Assembly: GCA_965214965.1 (NCBI GenBank)
Contig: OZ244030.1
Coordinates: forward strand, 1-64,000
Direction: 5' to 3'
Length of the DNA stretch: 64,000 nt
Source: CBDATW01 sp965214965
Lineage (GTDB): Bacteria > Bacillota_I > Bacilli_A > CBDATW01
The notes under the pieces were generated by a model. That model was not told where the DNA came from and ran no database searches. It worked only from the letters and a program-made list of their open reading frames with translations. Positions 33,407 through 45,051 of this stretch are shown here, piece after piece. A program made the position numbers and the translations under genes. Position 1 is the stretch's first letter. Every line of letters starts with the position of its first letter.

Positions 33407-34311
33407 GATCTACCTACTATATCATTAATATCTTTTATTCCAAGCTCTTCTAATTTTTTTGGAAGTGCTTCAATAATTTCTTTCATAACTAACGGATTGT
33501 CTCAGTTTGCTCCTCCCACTGCTACTGCACTTGCTCCTGCAGACATCATATCAATAACATCTTGGACTGTGCTTACTCCACCAATACCTATAACTGGTAT
33601 TTTAACTACTTGGCTTACTTGGTAAACCATCCTTAAAGCAATTGGAAAAATTCCTTTTCCTGATACTCCACCGATTTTATTTGAAAGCACTGGTTTACCA
33701 GTTTTTGGATCAAGGATTATACCTGTAATTGTATTGATCATTGTTATTGCATCTGCTCCTCCGTTTTGTGCAGCTAGAGCCATCTCAACAATATCAGTAA
33801 CATTAGGTGATAACTTAACATAAACTGGCACATCACTAACTTGCTTAATTTTTTGGATTAAAGTTTTTGTAGCTTCAGGGTTAGTTCCAAATGCTAAACC
33901 ATCTTTTACATTTGGGCATGAAATATTTACTTCAATTGCTCCAACATTTTCTACCTTACTTAAATTTTTAGCTAGCGTTATGAAATCTTCTTCATTTTTT
34001 GCAGCTATGTTTGCAATAAATTTGCCATCATAAACTTCTGCAAGTTTTGGATAGTGAGTTTTAATAACTTCATCCATGCCGGGGTTGTGAAGACCTAATG
34101 CATTAATTCAACCTGTTTCAATTTCAGATTTAAACGGGGCAAGGTTCCCTTCTTCCGGTTCTTTTGTTACTGATTTTGTTATGATAGTGCCTAAAATATT
34201 AAGATCATAATGTTTTGCATACTTTCATCCATAGTGAAATGGCCCTGATGATGACATCACAGGGTTTTTAATTTCACCTAGCCCTGGTAACTGTACTTTC
34301 AAATTAATCAT
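33388..34311 (-). CDS. pyrD: Dihydroorotate dehydrogenase, class 1B-like catalytic subunit
   Basis: A 307-residue FMN enzyme that oxidises dihydroorotate to orotate. NISCPNVKDGLAFGTNP carries the active-site cysteine typical of class 1, and the sequence runs closely parallel to Bacillus class 1B PyrD (TKEPEEGN, NALGLHNPG, YVKLSPNV, NTITGIILDPKTGKP, GAGASAVAVG-like end). Under the standard code it would stop at a TGA that overlaps the pyrF ATG. Read with code 4 it continues WKYHQ to a TAA inside pyrF. The partner PyrK (FAD and 2Fe-2S), which sits upstream of pyrD in Bacillus, is missing here. It follows carB with a single-base gap (TAATATG). Confidence 0.95.
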
Positions 34312-34312
34312 A

Positions 34313-37300
34313 TTATTGGTCTACCTTATCAATTGGAGATACTCCAAAATTTTTATGTTGCATTACTTCTATTAATGACTTTATTGTATCAAGAGATGTA
34401 AAGATTGGTAAGTTGTTTTCAACTGCTGTCTTTCTGATTTCGTAGCCATCTTTTGTTGATGATTTGTTGTCATCAGGTAAGTTTAGTGCATAGTCAAAAA
34501 ATCCTTTTCTGATGTTTAGAATAATTTCATCTGATCCTTCTGAAAGTTTTTTATGCACAGTAGATTTAATTCCATTTTCAACAAGAAAGTCATGTGTTCC
34601 TTGCGTTGAATAGATTTTAAATCCAAACTCAACAAGTTTAGAAACTACTGGAAGCATTGCTTCTTTTTTCTTATTTCCTACAGAAACAAAGATTTTACCT
34701 TTATTAATAATCTTGATTCCCCCGGCCTCAAATCCTTTAAAAATTGCTCCTGGAAATGTTTTGTCATATCCAATTGCTTCTCCAGTTGATTTCATCTCTG
34801 GAGAAAGAATAGCATCAATTCCGATAATTTTAGAAGATGAGAATACAGGAAATTTAACATATCAAGCATTTTTTGTAGGATGGACAAGATCTTGTATTCC
34901 TTGTTCTTTTAGTGAAATTCCTAGAGCAACTTTAGTTGCAATTTTAGCAACATCTATTCCTGCTGATTTAGAAATAAACGGAACTGTTCTTGAAGCTCTT
35001 GGGTTAACTTCAATAACATAAACATTATCTTTTTCATCAACAATGTATTGGACATTAAACATTCCTAAAATATCTAGAGCTTTTCCTAGTTTACATGTAT
35101 AGTCAATAATTTTTTGTTTTACTTTGTCAGCAATTGAAAATGTTGGATATGATAAGATTGAGTCTCCTGAGTGGATTCCTGTTTTTTCAATGTGTTCCAT
35201 GATTCCTGGAATAAAAGTATCAACCCCGTCATAAACCGCATCAACTTCAATTTCTTTACCATAAATATATTTATCAATAAGAACTGGTTGTTTTTTATTT
35301 GCTTTAAGTGCTTCTATTCAATATTCTTTAAGCTCTTGATCAGAGTGAACAACTTGCATACCTCTACCGCCAAGAACAAATGATGGTCTTACAAGTACTG
35401 GAAATGTAATTTCATTTGCAACTACTAAAGCATCATCAATATTCATAACTGTTTTACCAACAGGTTGTGGAATACCAACTTGAGAAAGAATCTCTTCAAA
35501 TTCTTTTCTATTTTCTGCTCTAGCAATAGCTTTGTGATCTGTGCCAAAAATTTTTACTCCACGTTCTGCTAGTTTATCAGCAAGGTTAATTGCAGTTTGC
35601 CCACCAAACTGAACAATAACACCTTCAGGTTTTTCTAAATCAATAATATGCATAACATCTTCGATGTTTAGTGGTTCAAAATAAAGTTTATCTGAAACTT
35701 CATAGTCTGTAGAAACTGTTTCAGGGTTATTGTTAATAATAACGGCTTCATATCCCATTTCTTGTAAAACTTTAATCGAGTGAACTGATGAGTAATCAAA
35801 TTCAACACCTTGACCAATTCTAATTGGCCCTGATCCAATAACAACAACAGATTTTTTATCTGATGGTACTGATTCGTTTTCTTGTGCATATGTTGAGAAG
35901 AAGTATGGAACATATGATGTAAATTCAGCAGCACACATGTCCATCATTTTATAAACTGGGATAATTCCGTTTTCTTTTCTTAATTCATAAATGTCTTGCA
36001 TGTCTCATTCTCATAAGTTAGCAATACATTCATCTGAAAATCCAGAATGTTTTGCTTCTTTTAGAATTTCAATGTCTCCTTTTGAAACAACAAGTTTTGC
36101 TTCTAAATCAACAATATCTTTAAATTGTATTAAGAACCATTTATCAATTTTTGTTGCTTTTCAAACTTCTTCAACTGTTGAGTCTAATCTAAATAATTGA
36201 GCAATTTGAAAAATTCTTTCATCTGTTGGAGTATGTACTAATTCTAATAATTGGTCTTTTGAGAAATTTTTAAATTTTGGATGATAAATATGGTTAGCAT
36301 TAACTTCAAGTGATCTTACAGCTTTTAGAAATGATTCTTTAAAACTTCTACCCACAGCCATAGTTTCACCAGTGGCTTTCATCTGAGTAAAAAGTGATCT
36401 ATCTGCAGTTATAAATTTATCAAATGGAAATCTAGCTATTTTTGAAACAATGTAATCAATTGTTGGTTCAAACGAAGCTTTTGTTGAAACCAATTGGATT
36501 TCATCTAAGTGATAACCAACTGCAATCTTAGCTGAAACTTTAGCAATTGGATAACCAGTTGCTTTTGAAGCCAGTGCTGATGAACGAGACACTCTTGGGT
36601 TAACTTCAATAATGTAGTAATCCATTGAGTTAGGGTCAAGAGCAAATTGAATATTACATCCACCAATAATATTAAGTTCTCTAATAAGTTTTATAGAAGA
36701 ATTTCTTAGCATTTGATATTCTTTGTTTGTTAAAGTTTGAGAAGGGGCAACAACCATTGAATCACCAGTGTGAATACCAACTGGGTCTATGTTTTCCATG
36801 TTGCATACAATGATGACTGTATCGTTAGCATCTCTCATGACTTCATATTCTATTTCTTTAAAGTTTTTAATTGATTTTTCAATTAAAACTTGAGTGGTTG
36901 GAGAAAGTTTTAAAGCATTTTTAGAAATCATTTTAAGTTCTTCATCATTATAAGCAAATCCTCCCCCTGATCCACCCATTGTAAAGGCTGGGCGTAAAAT
37001 AACTGGATATCCAATGTTGTGAGAAATTTCAAGAGCTTCATCGACAGTTGTAGCAATTTTCGATTCTGGAACTGGCTCACCAATTTTGATACACATTTCT
37101 TTAAATAGGTCTCTGTCTTCTCCTTTCATAATTGAATTAAAGTCAGTACCTATAATTTCAACACCATATTTTTCCAATATTCCCTCTTTTGAAAGTTTCA
37201 TAGCAAGTGTTAGACCAGTTTGCCCACCAATTGTTGCAAGAAGTGCATCTGGTTTTTCTTTTGCAATGATTTTTTCTAAGTATTCTACAGTTAAAGGTTC

Positions 37301-37498
37301 CATGTATACAGCATCAGCCATATCAAGGTCAGTCATAATTGTAGCAGGGTTTGAGTTAGCAAGAATAACCCTGTATCCTTCCTCTTTTAAAGAAATACAA
37401 GCTTGGGCACCGGCATAATCAAATTCTGCTGCTTGGGCAATAATAATTGGTCCTGAACCAATAACTAATATTGATTTAATATCTGTCCTTTTTGGCAT
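34313..37498 (-). CDS. carB: Carbamoyl-phosphate synthase large subunit
   Basis: A full-length 1061-residue synthase that makes carbamoyl phosphate from bicarbonate, two ATP and ammonia passed from CarA. The two homologous halves both show ATP-grasp signatures: GSGPIIIAQAAEFDYAG and later GSGPIRIGQGVEFDYSS. The oligomerisation segment lies in the middle. The C-terminal allosteric MGS-like domain (from about residue 935, FVSVGNKKKEAMLPV) is present. Start ATG overlaps the carA stop (TAATG), so the two subunits are translationally coupled. Retaining this very large gene implies selection for de novo pyrimidine synthesis. Confidence 0.97.
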
Positions 37499-38589
37499 TA
37501 TTTATCTCCTTTAAATTTTTTAATCATTTCAATGTAGTCATCAAATAAATATTCTGAATCTTCTGGGCCTGGAGCTGATTCTGGGTGGTATTGAACACAC
37601 ATTACTGAGTTTGATAAATCTCTAAATCCTTCTGCTGTGTTATCATGGATGTTTGTATGTGTTAATTCTAGATTTGTTGTTTTTAATGATTCTGAATCAA
37701 CATAGTATGAGTGGTTTTGAGTTGTGATTTCAATTCTTCCATTAATGTGGTTTTTAACTGGGTGGTTCCCTCCACGGTGTCCAAATTTCAGTTTTTTAGT
37801 TTGTGCTCCATATGCTAAACCAATAATTTGGTGTCCAAGACAAATACCAAAAATTGGAAGTTGACCTTTAATATCTTTAACAAGTTGTATTGAATGAACT
37901 GCTCATTCTGGGTCCCCAGGACCGTTTGAAAAAAATAGTCCGTCTGGGTTTTGTGCAAGAACTTCTTCTTTATTTGTACCATGAGGCATAACAACTACTT
38001 CGCAATTTCGCAAATTAAAGTGTCTAATTTGGTTTTGTTTTATACCGTGGTCAATGGCTACAATTTTATAATCTACTTTGTCTGGTGTGTAGATTTCGAT
38101 TTTTTTTCTTGAGACTTGATCAATAATATCTTTTGGGAAAGATCATGCATTAATTTTTTCAATGGCTTCTGCTGTTGGTGTTTCAAGATCAGTGATTAAT
38201 ACATTTTGCGATCCTTGATCAACAATAATTCTTGTAAGCATTCTTGTGTCTAGATTTGATATACCTACAATTTTTCTTTTATCAAGTTCTTCTGAAAAAG
38301 TTCTTGTTGATCTATAATTTGACGGGAAGTCAATGTAGTTATCTACAATAAATGCTGAAATATCAGCATTTGGTGATTCCATATCATCATCATTTACTCC
38401 ATATGATCCAATTAGTGGATATGTCATCACAAGACATTGTCCACCATATGATGGATCAGTCATAATTTCTTGGTATCCAATCATTGAAGTGTTAAAACAC
38501 ATTTCTGCAACAACTTCTCCGTCATATCCAAATAGATTTCCAATGAATTCTCTACCATCTGCTAATACTAGTTTTTTGTGTTTGGTCAT
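37498..38589 (-). CDS. carA: Carbamoyl-phosphate synthase small subunit
   Basis: A 363-residue glutamine amidotransferase subunit that releases ammonia for CarB. The N-terminal domain begins KLVLADGREFIGNLFGYDG and has GMIGYQEIMTDPSYGGQ-like sequence. The class I glutaminase domain has FSNGPGDPE, the nucleophile region GICLGHQIIG with the active cysteine, and VQYHPESAPGP with the catalytic His and Glu. Two TGA codons read as Trp. It follows pyrC by 1 nt and overlaps carB. Confidence 0.97.
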
Positions 38590-38590
38590 A

Positions 38591-39862
38591 TTATTCTCCT
38601 TTTAAATTCTTTCCTTTATAAAATACGTGCGTTATTTTTCCAAATAGTTTTTTATTAATAAATGGTGTGTTTTTTGATTTTGATTTAATAAAGTTTTCAT
38701 CAAGAATAAAACTTCCATCTAAATCAATAATATTTATGTTGGCATCATTTCCGATTTTAATTGATGCATCATGTAATCTGTATACTCTGTTTGGAGCAAT
38801 TGACATTGCTTCGATAATTGTTTCGAGTTTTACTTTCTCAGTTTTTACTAGATATGTGTATAGTGTTGAAAAGCAATGATCTAGACCAATAATTCCAAAT
38901 GGTGAATTAAAGCCTTGTGATTTTTCTTTTTTAGAGTGTGGTGCGTGATCAGTAGCAATTACTTCTAGAACTCCTGAGTTTAAACCTTCAATTAATGCTA
39001 GGTTATCTTTTTTGCTTCTTAATGGAGGATTCATTTTTCAAATTCCTTCATTACCTGGGATATCATCATCTGTAAGTAGTAAGTGGTGTGGCGCTACTTC
39101 ACAACTAAAGTTTAATCCTTTGTCTTTAGCTTCTTTTGCTACTTGTAATGTTTCTTTAGTTGAGATGTGACACATGTGATATTTTGCTTGTGGGTATTTT
39201 TCTACAAGTTTCATATCTCTTTGTGCTTGGATGTATTCTACTGCAGAACTACATCCTACAAGATTTAACTCATTAGCTTTATTTCCTTTGTTAATTGAAT
39301 AATTTGGATCTTCATGAGAGTCATCTTGTAAGTGCGCTGCAATAATAAAGTTATGTTTGGCCGAAGCTGCAATTGCCTTTTCCATAACTTCATCAGAAAT
39401 AATTCCGTGTCCGTCATCTGAAAATGCTGCTACAAAATCATCATTTATAAATTTTTCATAATCAACATTTTCTTGCCCTTTTTGTCCAATAGTTGTAGCA
39501 ACATAAACTTTTAGATTAATTTTTGATTTTTGAGATTCTTCTTTAACAAGTTTTAATGTTTGCTCATTATCAATAACTGGGCTTGTATTTGGCATCATGA
39601 TTACTGTAGTATATCCACCGTTAATTGCTGATGCAGTTCCAGTTTTAATATCTTCTTTATATGTTTGGCCTGGAAACCTAAAGTGAACATGGACATCTGT
39701 AAAGTTTGGTGTCACAATTTTATTTGTTGCATCAATTATTTCAAAATCTTGATCTGGAATAATATTTGGAGACACATCAAAAATTTTTCCATCTTTTACT
39801 TTGACATCACACTTTTTAAATTCTCTGTTTATATAAACCAAGCCGTTTTTAATTATTTGCAT
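38591..39862 (-). CDS. pyrC: Dihydroorotase
   Basis: A 423-residue amidohydrolase that cyclises carbamoyl aspartate to dihydroorotate. The metal motif DVHVHFRFPGQ holds the HxH pair at about residues 59-61. SCEVAPHHLLLTD and the catalytic aspartate in ATDHAPHSKKEK are present. This is the type I, Bacillus-like form. Its start lies 10 nt inside the end of pyrB, and its stop is 1 nt from carA. One TGA splits the frame under the standard code. Confidence 0.96.
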
Positions 39863-40728
39863 TCAAAAATCTTTTTCAGTAAGACAGCTCTTACCTTAAT
39901 TCCATTTTCAACTTGTTGATTAATTCTTGAAGATTTATGTTTCATAATTGATTCTTCAAGTTCAAACCCTCAGTAAACTGGTCCTGGGTGCATAATTATT
40001 GAATGTGGTTTTTTGTTTTTAATGTTTTGTGAATTTAATCCGTATTTTAAATTATATTCTGTTTTTGAATAATTAAATTTGCCTTTATGTCTTTCAATTT
40101 GAACTCTTAGAGCCATTAAAATATCGGATGTTTTAATTGCTTCTTCAATTGTAATTGGAGTTTCACCTTCTATCAACATTTCTGATGGACAAACAATGTT
40201 AACCTCCATTCCAAGTCTTCTCATAACAGCTATGTTTGTTCTGGCTACACGAGAGTGTTTAATATCTCCCATGATTGCGATTTTTAATCCTTTGAATTTT
40301 CCAAACTCTTTATAAATAGTTAAAAGGTCAACAAGGCATTGCGTTGGGTGGTTTCCTGAACCATCTCCTCCTGATAAAATCGGAACTTTAATATCACTTA
40401 ATTCTTTATAGTATTCTTTTTGAGGGTGTCGAATAACCATTGCATCTACCCCAATATTTTCAAAAGTTTTAACTGTATCGTATAGTGTTTCACCTTTTGC
40501 AACAGATGTACACTGGCCCCCTGTAAAGCTTAGTGTTTCCATACCTAATCTTTTGGCAGCTACCTCAAATGAATATCTTGTTCTAGTAGAAGGTTCAAAA
40601 AAAAGAATACCAATTACAAAACCATTGGCTTTGCTGCTATTCTTTGAATCAAATTCAAAAGTACAAGCTTCTTTTACAATAGAAATAATGTCATCATTTT
40701 TTAGATTATCTAATGTAAATAAGGTCAT
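39853..40728 (-). CDS. pyrB: Aspartate carbamoyltransferase catalytic subunit
   Basis: A 291-residue enzyme that condenses carbamoyl phosphate with aspartate. The carbamoyl-phosphate motif FFEPSTRTRYSFEVAAKRLG and the aspartate-side HPTQCLVDLLTI are intact, as is MALRVQIERH. I chose the ATG at 40728 rather than one 12 nt upstream, because GGAGG is correctly placed for the inner start. No regulatory subunit PyrI is present, as in Bacillus. It is slightly shorter than the usual 305. It follows deoD by 25 nt. Confidence 0.95.
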
Positions 40729-40753
40729 GTTCCCCTCCATATATTTTTATTTT

Positions 40754-41509
40754 CTATTTCTTCGAAAGCTTAAATGCTGCTTCTAATGCAAGTGTAACCA
40801 TTGAGTCTAATGATGACTGTCTTTGTGTTGGTGTTAATTCTTCTTTTGTGACATGGTTAGCTGCTACTGTTGCAATTGTAATTGCATCTTTTTTATTTAA
40901 TTTAGCTGTAGCATAAATTCCAAACGCTTCCATTTCTGTAACGTGAAGATCTTTTTTTACATAATACTCAGTTCCAAGTTTGTGATAAAAATTATCATTG
41001 CAATGAGTATTAATAACATGGATTCCTTTGCCGGACTCTTTTGCTGTTGTTTTAATTAAGTCAAGAAGTGTCTTAGAGCATTTAAGTGAATTATCTCTTA
41101 ATGTTCTTATTTTAAAACTTTTAGCAACAAATGATTCTGAAAATGCTTGTTTTGAAACAATAAGTTCTCCAACATTATATTTTAAACTATATGCACCGCA
41201 AGTACCAATACGTATAATATTATCCACATCATAATATCCAAACAGTTCGTTTGAATAAATAGTCGCTGATGGTATTCCCATTCCTGATCCCATAACAGAA
41301 ACCCTTCTACCTTTATAAGTCCCTGTAAAAGCATACATACCTCTTAATTCATTAATCTGCTTTACGTTTTTTAAATATTTTTTAGCAATTCATTTTGCTC
41401 TTACTGGGTCCCCAGGGAAAATTACTGTTTTTGCAAATTCACCTTTTTTTGCACTAATGTGAGTAGTGCCACCATACTGTCTTTCTAATTTATTATAATG
41501 GTTTTTCAT
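40754..41509 (-). CDS. deoD: Purine nucleoside phosphorylase, DeoD type
   Basis: A 251-residue hexameric-type phosphorylase that splits purine (deoxy)nucleosides with phosphate for salvage. The phosphate-binding start PGDPVRAKWIAKKYL, GMGIPSATIYSNELF, RIGTCGAY and the nucleoside-binding VTEMEAFGIYATA match DeoD. It has its own promoter and lies directly ahead of pyrB, so purine salvage and pyrimidine synthesis are probably on one transcript. One TGA codes Trp. Confidence 0.94.
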
Positions 41510-41531
41510 TGTTAATTCTCCTAGTATTTTT

Positions 41532-41560
41532 ATAATAACATATTTGATTGTTTTTAACAA
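41532..41560 (-). promoter_or_regulatory. Promoter of deoD-pyrBC-carAB-pyrDF
   Basis: Minus-strand TTGTTA (41560-41555), 17-nt spacer, extended -10 TGTTATTAT (hexamer 41537-41532). It lies 23 nt before deoD. No PyrR-binding attenuator is recognisable. Confidence 0.55.
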
Positions 41561-41572
41561 TAAAAATTAGAG

Positions 41573-43540
41573 TTATGAATGCTGTGATTTTTTATTTCAT
41601 GCTTCCATGTTTTTAATAGTTTCTATTTTAAATTCGGTTAATCCAAAATCTACTTTACCATCATCTTTATTGGCAGACTTAATAAACACTTTTATTAAAT
41701 CTCCAGGGTTGAATTTTCTTTTCTTTGTTTTACCTTCAATAGCATATAATGTTTCGTTGTATGAATATGCATCATCAATTAAATCGCTCATGTGTATTAG
41801 GCCTTCTACTCCATTTGGAATTTTAACAAACATTCCAAAATCAATTAATGATACTATTGTGGCTTCAAATTCTCTACCAATATTTCCAAGAGCTCATTCA
41901 GCTTTTTTAACTGCCATTGTTTGCCTTTCAATGTCGATGGCTCTTCTTTCCTTGTCTGAAGTATGTTCAGCCATGTGGGCCATATTTTTTTTTCAATATT
42001 TAGTATTTATTGCATCTTCACTTAAAATATAATCTCCAATTAATCTGTGAAGAATTAAATCAGGATATCTTCTAATTGGGGATGTAAAGTGTGAATATGA
42101 TTTTGAAGCAAGACCAAAGTGCCCAATGTTTTTTTCTGAATATACAGCTTTGGCCATTGATCTTAAAACTTGAACGGCAATTGAATAGAAATAAGGTTCA
42201 TTTTTGTATAAATTAAGAATCTTTTGAATATCTTTTGGTTTTACATCTTTTTGTTTTGCTTCGAAATGCTTACCGAAATGTCTTGCAAATTTATAAAACT
42301 CTTCCAACTTTTCAAGTGGAGGTGTTCCATGCACACGATAAATTGATGTAAGACCAGTTGCTTCAATAGTTGATCCAACAGTTTCGTTTGCACAAACCAT
42401 AAATTGCTCTATCATTTTTTCTGAGAAACCTCTAGGTTTTAAGACTACATCAATTGCTTTACCTTTATCATCGAATTTAATTTCTGATTCGTCAATATCA
42501 AAATCTAACATTCCAGCCTTATTTTTTTTAATAGAAATGGCTTCTGAAAGTTCTTTGGCATCTACCAGTAATTGGTAAATATGCTGATATTTAGAAATTA
42601 ACTTTAAATCTCCATCGTATATTTTGTTAACATCACTATATGTCATTCTTTCGGTTGTTTTAATTACAGATTCAAATAATTTTGAATCCACTACTTTACC
42701 TGAGGAATTAATTTCCATTTCACATGCCATAGTTAATCTTTCTACTTGAGGATTAAGTGAACAAATACCATTAGATAGATTTTCAGGAAGCATCGGAATA
42801 ACTCTATCTGCTAAATAAATTGATGTTGCTCTTTCATAAGCTTCTTTATCTATAATTGAATCTTTATCTACATAATATGAAACATCAGCAATATAAACTC
42901 CAAGCAAGAAATTGCCATTCTCTAGTCTTTCAACTCTAATAGCATCATCAAGATCTTTGGCACTTGCACCATCAATTGTAATAATTTTTTCTTTTGTTAA
43001 ATCGACTCTACCTTCTTTTTGTTTTGGCAACACTTTATCTGGTACTTTGCTTGCAGAAACTATAACTTTTTTCGGGAATTGGACATTAACACCGTGGCTT
43101 GCAACAATTGAAAGCATGTCTATTCCTATATCGCTTTTTTTACCAACATATTTTTCAAAACTGCAAAAAATATCTTGTTTAACAACTTTGTCAATTTTTA
43201 GTAATAGCTTATATCCTGATTTAAGTGAGGAAAAGTTTTTAATTTTAATTCACTCTGTTATTTTTTTGTCATCTGGAATTAAAACTTTTTTTCCATTGAC
43301 GGTATCGCATGTGACAACAATATAGTTGTTTACTCTTTCTAAAATTTCTACAACTTTAACTATGGCATTATCTTTTTCAGTTTTTGCAGGTTCGATGATT
43401 TTAAATTTAACTATATCACCATGTAATGAAGAATTTCTATATTTTTTTGGCACAAAGAAATATTGCTTGTCTTCAGTTTTAATGAATCCAAATCCTTTCT
43501 TATGTGTTGATATTTTTCCTTCAAATATTTTATTTTCCAT
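41573..43540 (-). CDS. rnr: Ribonuclease R
   Basis: A 655-residue 3'-5' exoribonuclease of the RNB family. Order: N-terminal winged/cold-shock region (KGFGFIKTEDKQYFFVP), RNB core with IDGASAKDLDDAIRVE (active-site aspartates) and RVHGTPPLEKLEEF, IGHFGLASKSYSHFTSPIRRYPDLILHR, then the C-terminal S1 domain (about 560-640). It is shorter than E. coli RNase R (813) because the N- and C-terminal extensions are reduced, as usual in mycoplasmas, where it is the main processive exoribonuclease. It follows secG by 33 nt. Confidence 0.96.
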
Positions 43541-43555
43541 GATTTCCTTTTAAAT

Positions 43556-43586
43556 AAAAATTGCCTAGTGCAACTAAGCAATTTTT
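43556..43586 (-). terminator. Hairpin terminator overlapping the secG stop codon
   Basis: AAAATTGCTTAGT and ACTAGGCAATTTT pair around TGC on the minus strand, followed by TTTTTA. The secG TAG stop is inside the stem. It would reduce read-through into rnr. Confidence 0.75.
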
Positions 43587-43801
43587 AAAATAATTATTAA
43601 TAATAAGAATAATCATATTAAATTGAACGTTGAGTTTGATAGTGTTTTTGCTAGGCCTCTTTCTTTTTGTTTCAAGAAAAGGTTAAGACCCCCACCAGTC
43701 AGCGCACCTGATGCACCGCTAGATTTTGACTCTTGCATCATTATCAATATTATTATGATAACTGCAACTACTGCAGATATTGTTTTAATTATATTGTTCA
43801 T
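43574..43801 (-). CDS. secG: Protein translocase subunit SecG
   Basis: A 75-residue two-helix membrane protein of the Sec translocon. Helix 1 spans about 5-22, followed by the conserved loop with MQESKSSGASGALTGGG, then the second helix at the C-terminus (about 60-75). One TGA encodes Trp at about residue 63. secG next to rnr is a common Firmicute arrangement. The stop codon lies in a terminator hairpin. Confidence 0.9.
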
Positions 43802-43844
43802 ATGATCTCCTTATTTTTACTTCAATATTATAACAAATAAAATT

Positions 43845-44837
43845 TTAAAATACTTTAAAGCTTCATGCAAATAGAACGATTGTAGCAAGAGCTAAAATAA
43901 TAGAAAATGCTTTATTGTTTTTTCTATCTTTTGAAACAAGCCATAACATAGCTGTGTATGCCGGTACTAAGAACAAAAATTTTCTGACAATTAATGAATT
44001 TACTGATTGATTATAGACAAAGTTAAACGCAGAACCTTTGATAACAAAGATATCAGCCACTGCTAGAATTGCAATGTTAAATAAATCTGAACCCAAAATT
44101 CCATTAATTGCAATTGAAGGAGAATTTAATCTTATAATTCAAAAGTATGTCAATACTTCTGGCAGCGTTGTAGCTATTGCAAGAAATAATGTCCCTACAA
44201 GTGAGTCTGATAAGTTGAAGTTTTTAAATGTGCTTGGTTGCGCCATTGTTTCAACGGTTGTCAGCATTCTCATTGAAGCCATTACAAGTAAAGTGGCAAA
44301 AATCATAAAACCAGTAATGGCTTTTATTTTAGTAATTTTAATCTTATTTTCATGATTTGGTATGTCACTAGCTACGGCAGCAGTTTTTTTCATATAAATT
44401 CCATATGCAATTAAAAATACTCATAATTGAATAGAAGAACCTAGCATTTTTATATGCAATCCTTTAAAGAATATAGGAAGTGATATTCAAATTGAAAGTC
44501 CTATTAATAGTTTTGTTGTTTCTTTATTTGATTTAGAAAAATTAGCATAAATTTTTTTATGAGCAAATATAATAAAACTAAAAACTAGTGTAGTTTGAGT
44601 TAGTGTGTTAGATCCCAACATATTATATGTAGCATATTTTGCATCTGAAATTGAAGATGAAAAGAATGCCGAAATCATTTCTGGCAGTGATGTTGTGATT
44701 GGTAATAAAATCGCACCTACAATACCCGCAGAAAGTTTAGTGTTTTGTTCTATACCTATTATACAAATAGATAATAAGTATGAAGAAATAACTATAACTG
44801 TAGTTAGAAAGATAAATTCTAATACTACTGCATTCAT
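43845..44837 (-). CDS. Sodium/calcium exchanger family membrane protein
   Basis: A 330-residue cation exchanger of the CaCA superfamily. The two inverted alpha repeats are visible as TTSLPEMISAFFSSS...MLGSN at about 47-80 and TTLPEVLTYFW...GILGSDLFN at about 205-240, each with the ion-liganding Glu and the GSN/GSD motif. About ten hydrophobic helices are predicted by eye. Its ATG overlaps the TAA of the small Xre regulator gene (TAATG), so the pair is translationally coupled. Ion specificity (Ca2+, Na+, H+) cannot be told. Confidence 0.85.
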
Positions 44838-45049
44838 TATTCATCATCCATTTCTAGAAGTTTAGAAACTGTAATATTAAAACCATTAGCAAATTTTTCT
44901 AATGCTTTTAACGATACATTTCTTCTTCCTCTTTCTGCATCCGAGACATAGTTTCTATGAAGATCACATCTAAAAGCTAGTTCTTCTTGTGTAATCTTTA
45001 CTCTTGAACGTAAATATTTAATTCTTTTTCCAAATTTTTCTAATATCAT
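44837..45049 (-). CDS. Small Xre-family HTH regulator
   Basis: A 70-residue protein that is almost entirely one Cro/C1-type helix-turn-helix: FGKRIKYLRSRVKITQEELAFRCDLHRNYVSDAERGRRNVSLKALEKFANGF contains the five helices. The recognition helix is likely HRNYVSDAERG. No second domain is present. It sits 2 nt after whiA and overlaps the exchanger gene, which suggests it belongs to the same transcript and may regulate it, although I infer this only from position. Family call is firm, target unknown. Confidence 0.88.
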   Translation of the reverse strand: MILEKFGKRIKYLRSRVKITQEELAFRCDLHRNYVSDAERGRRNVSLKALEKFANGFNITVSKLLEMDDE

Positions 45050-45051
45050 TT

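Noticed and set aside
37498..38142. carA apparently truncated under the standard code
   Set aside because: Two TGA codons read as Trp give an intact glutaminase domain with GICLGHQ and HPES.
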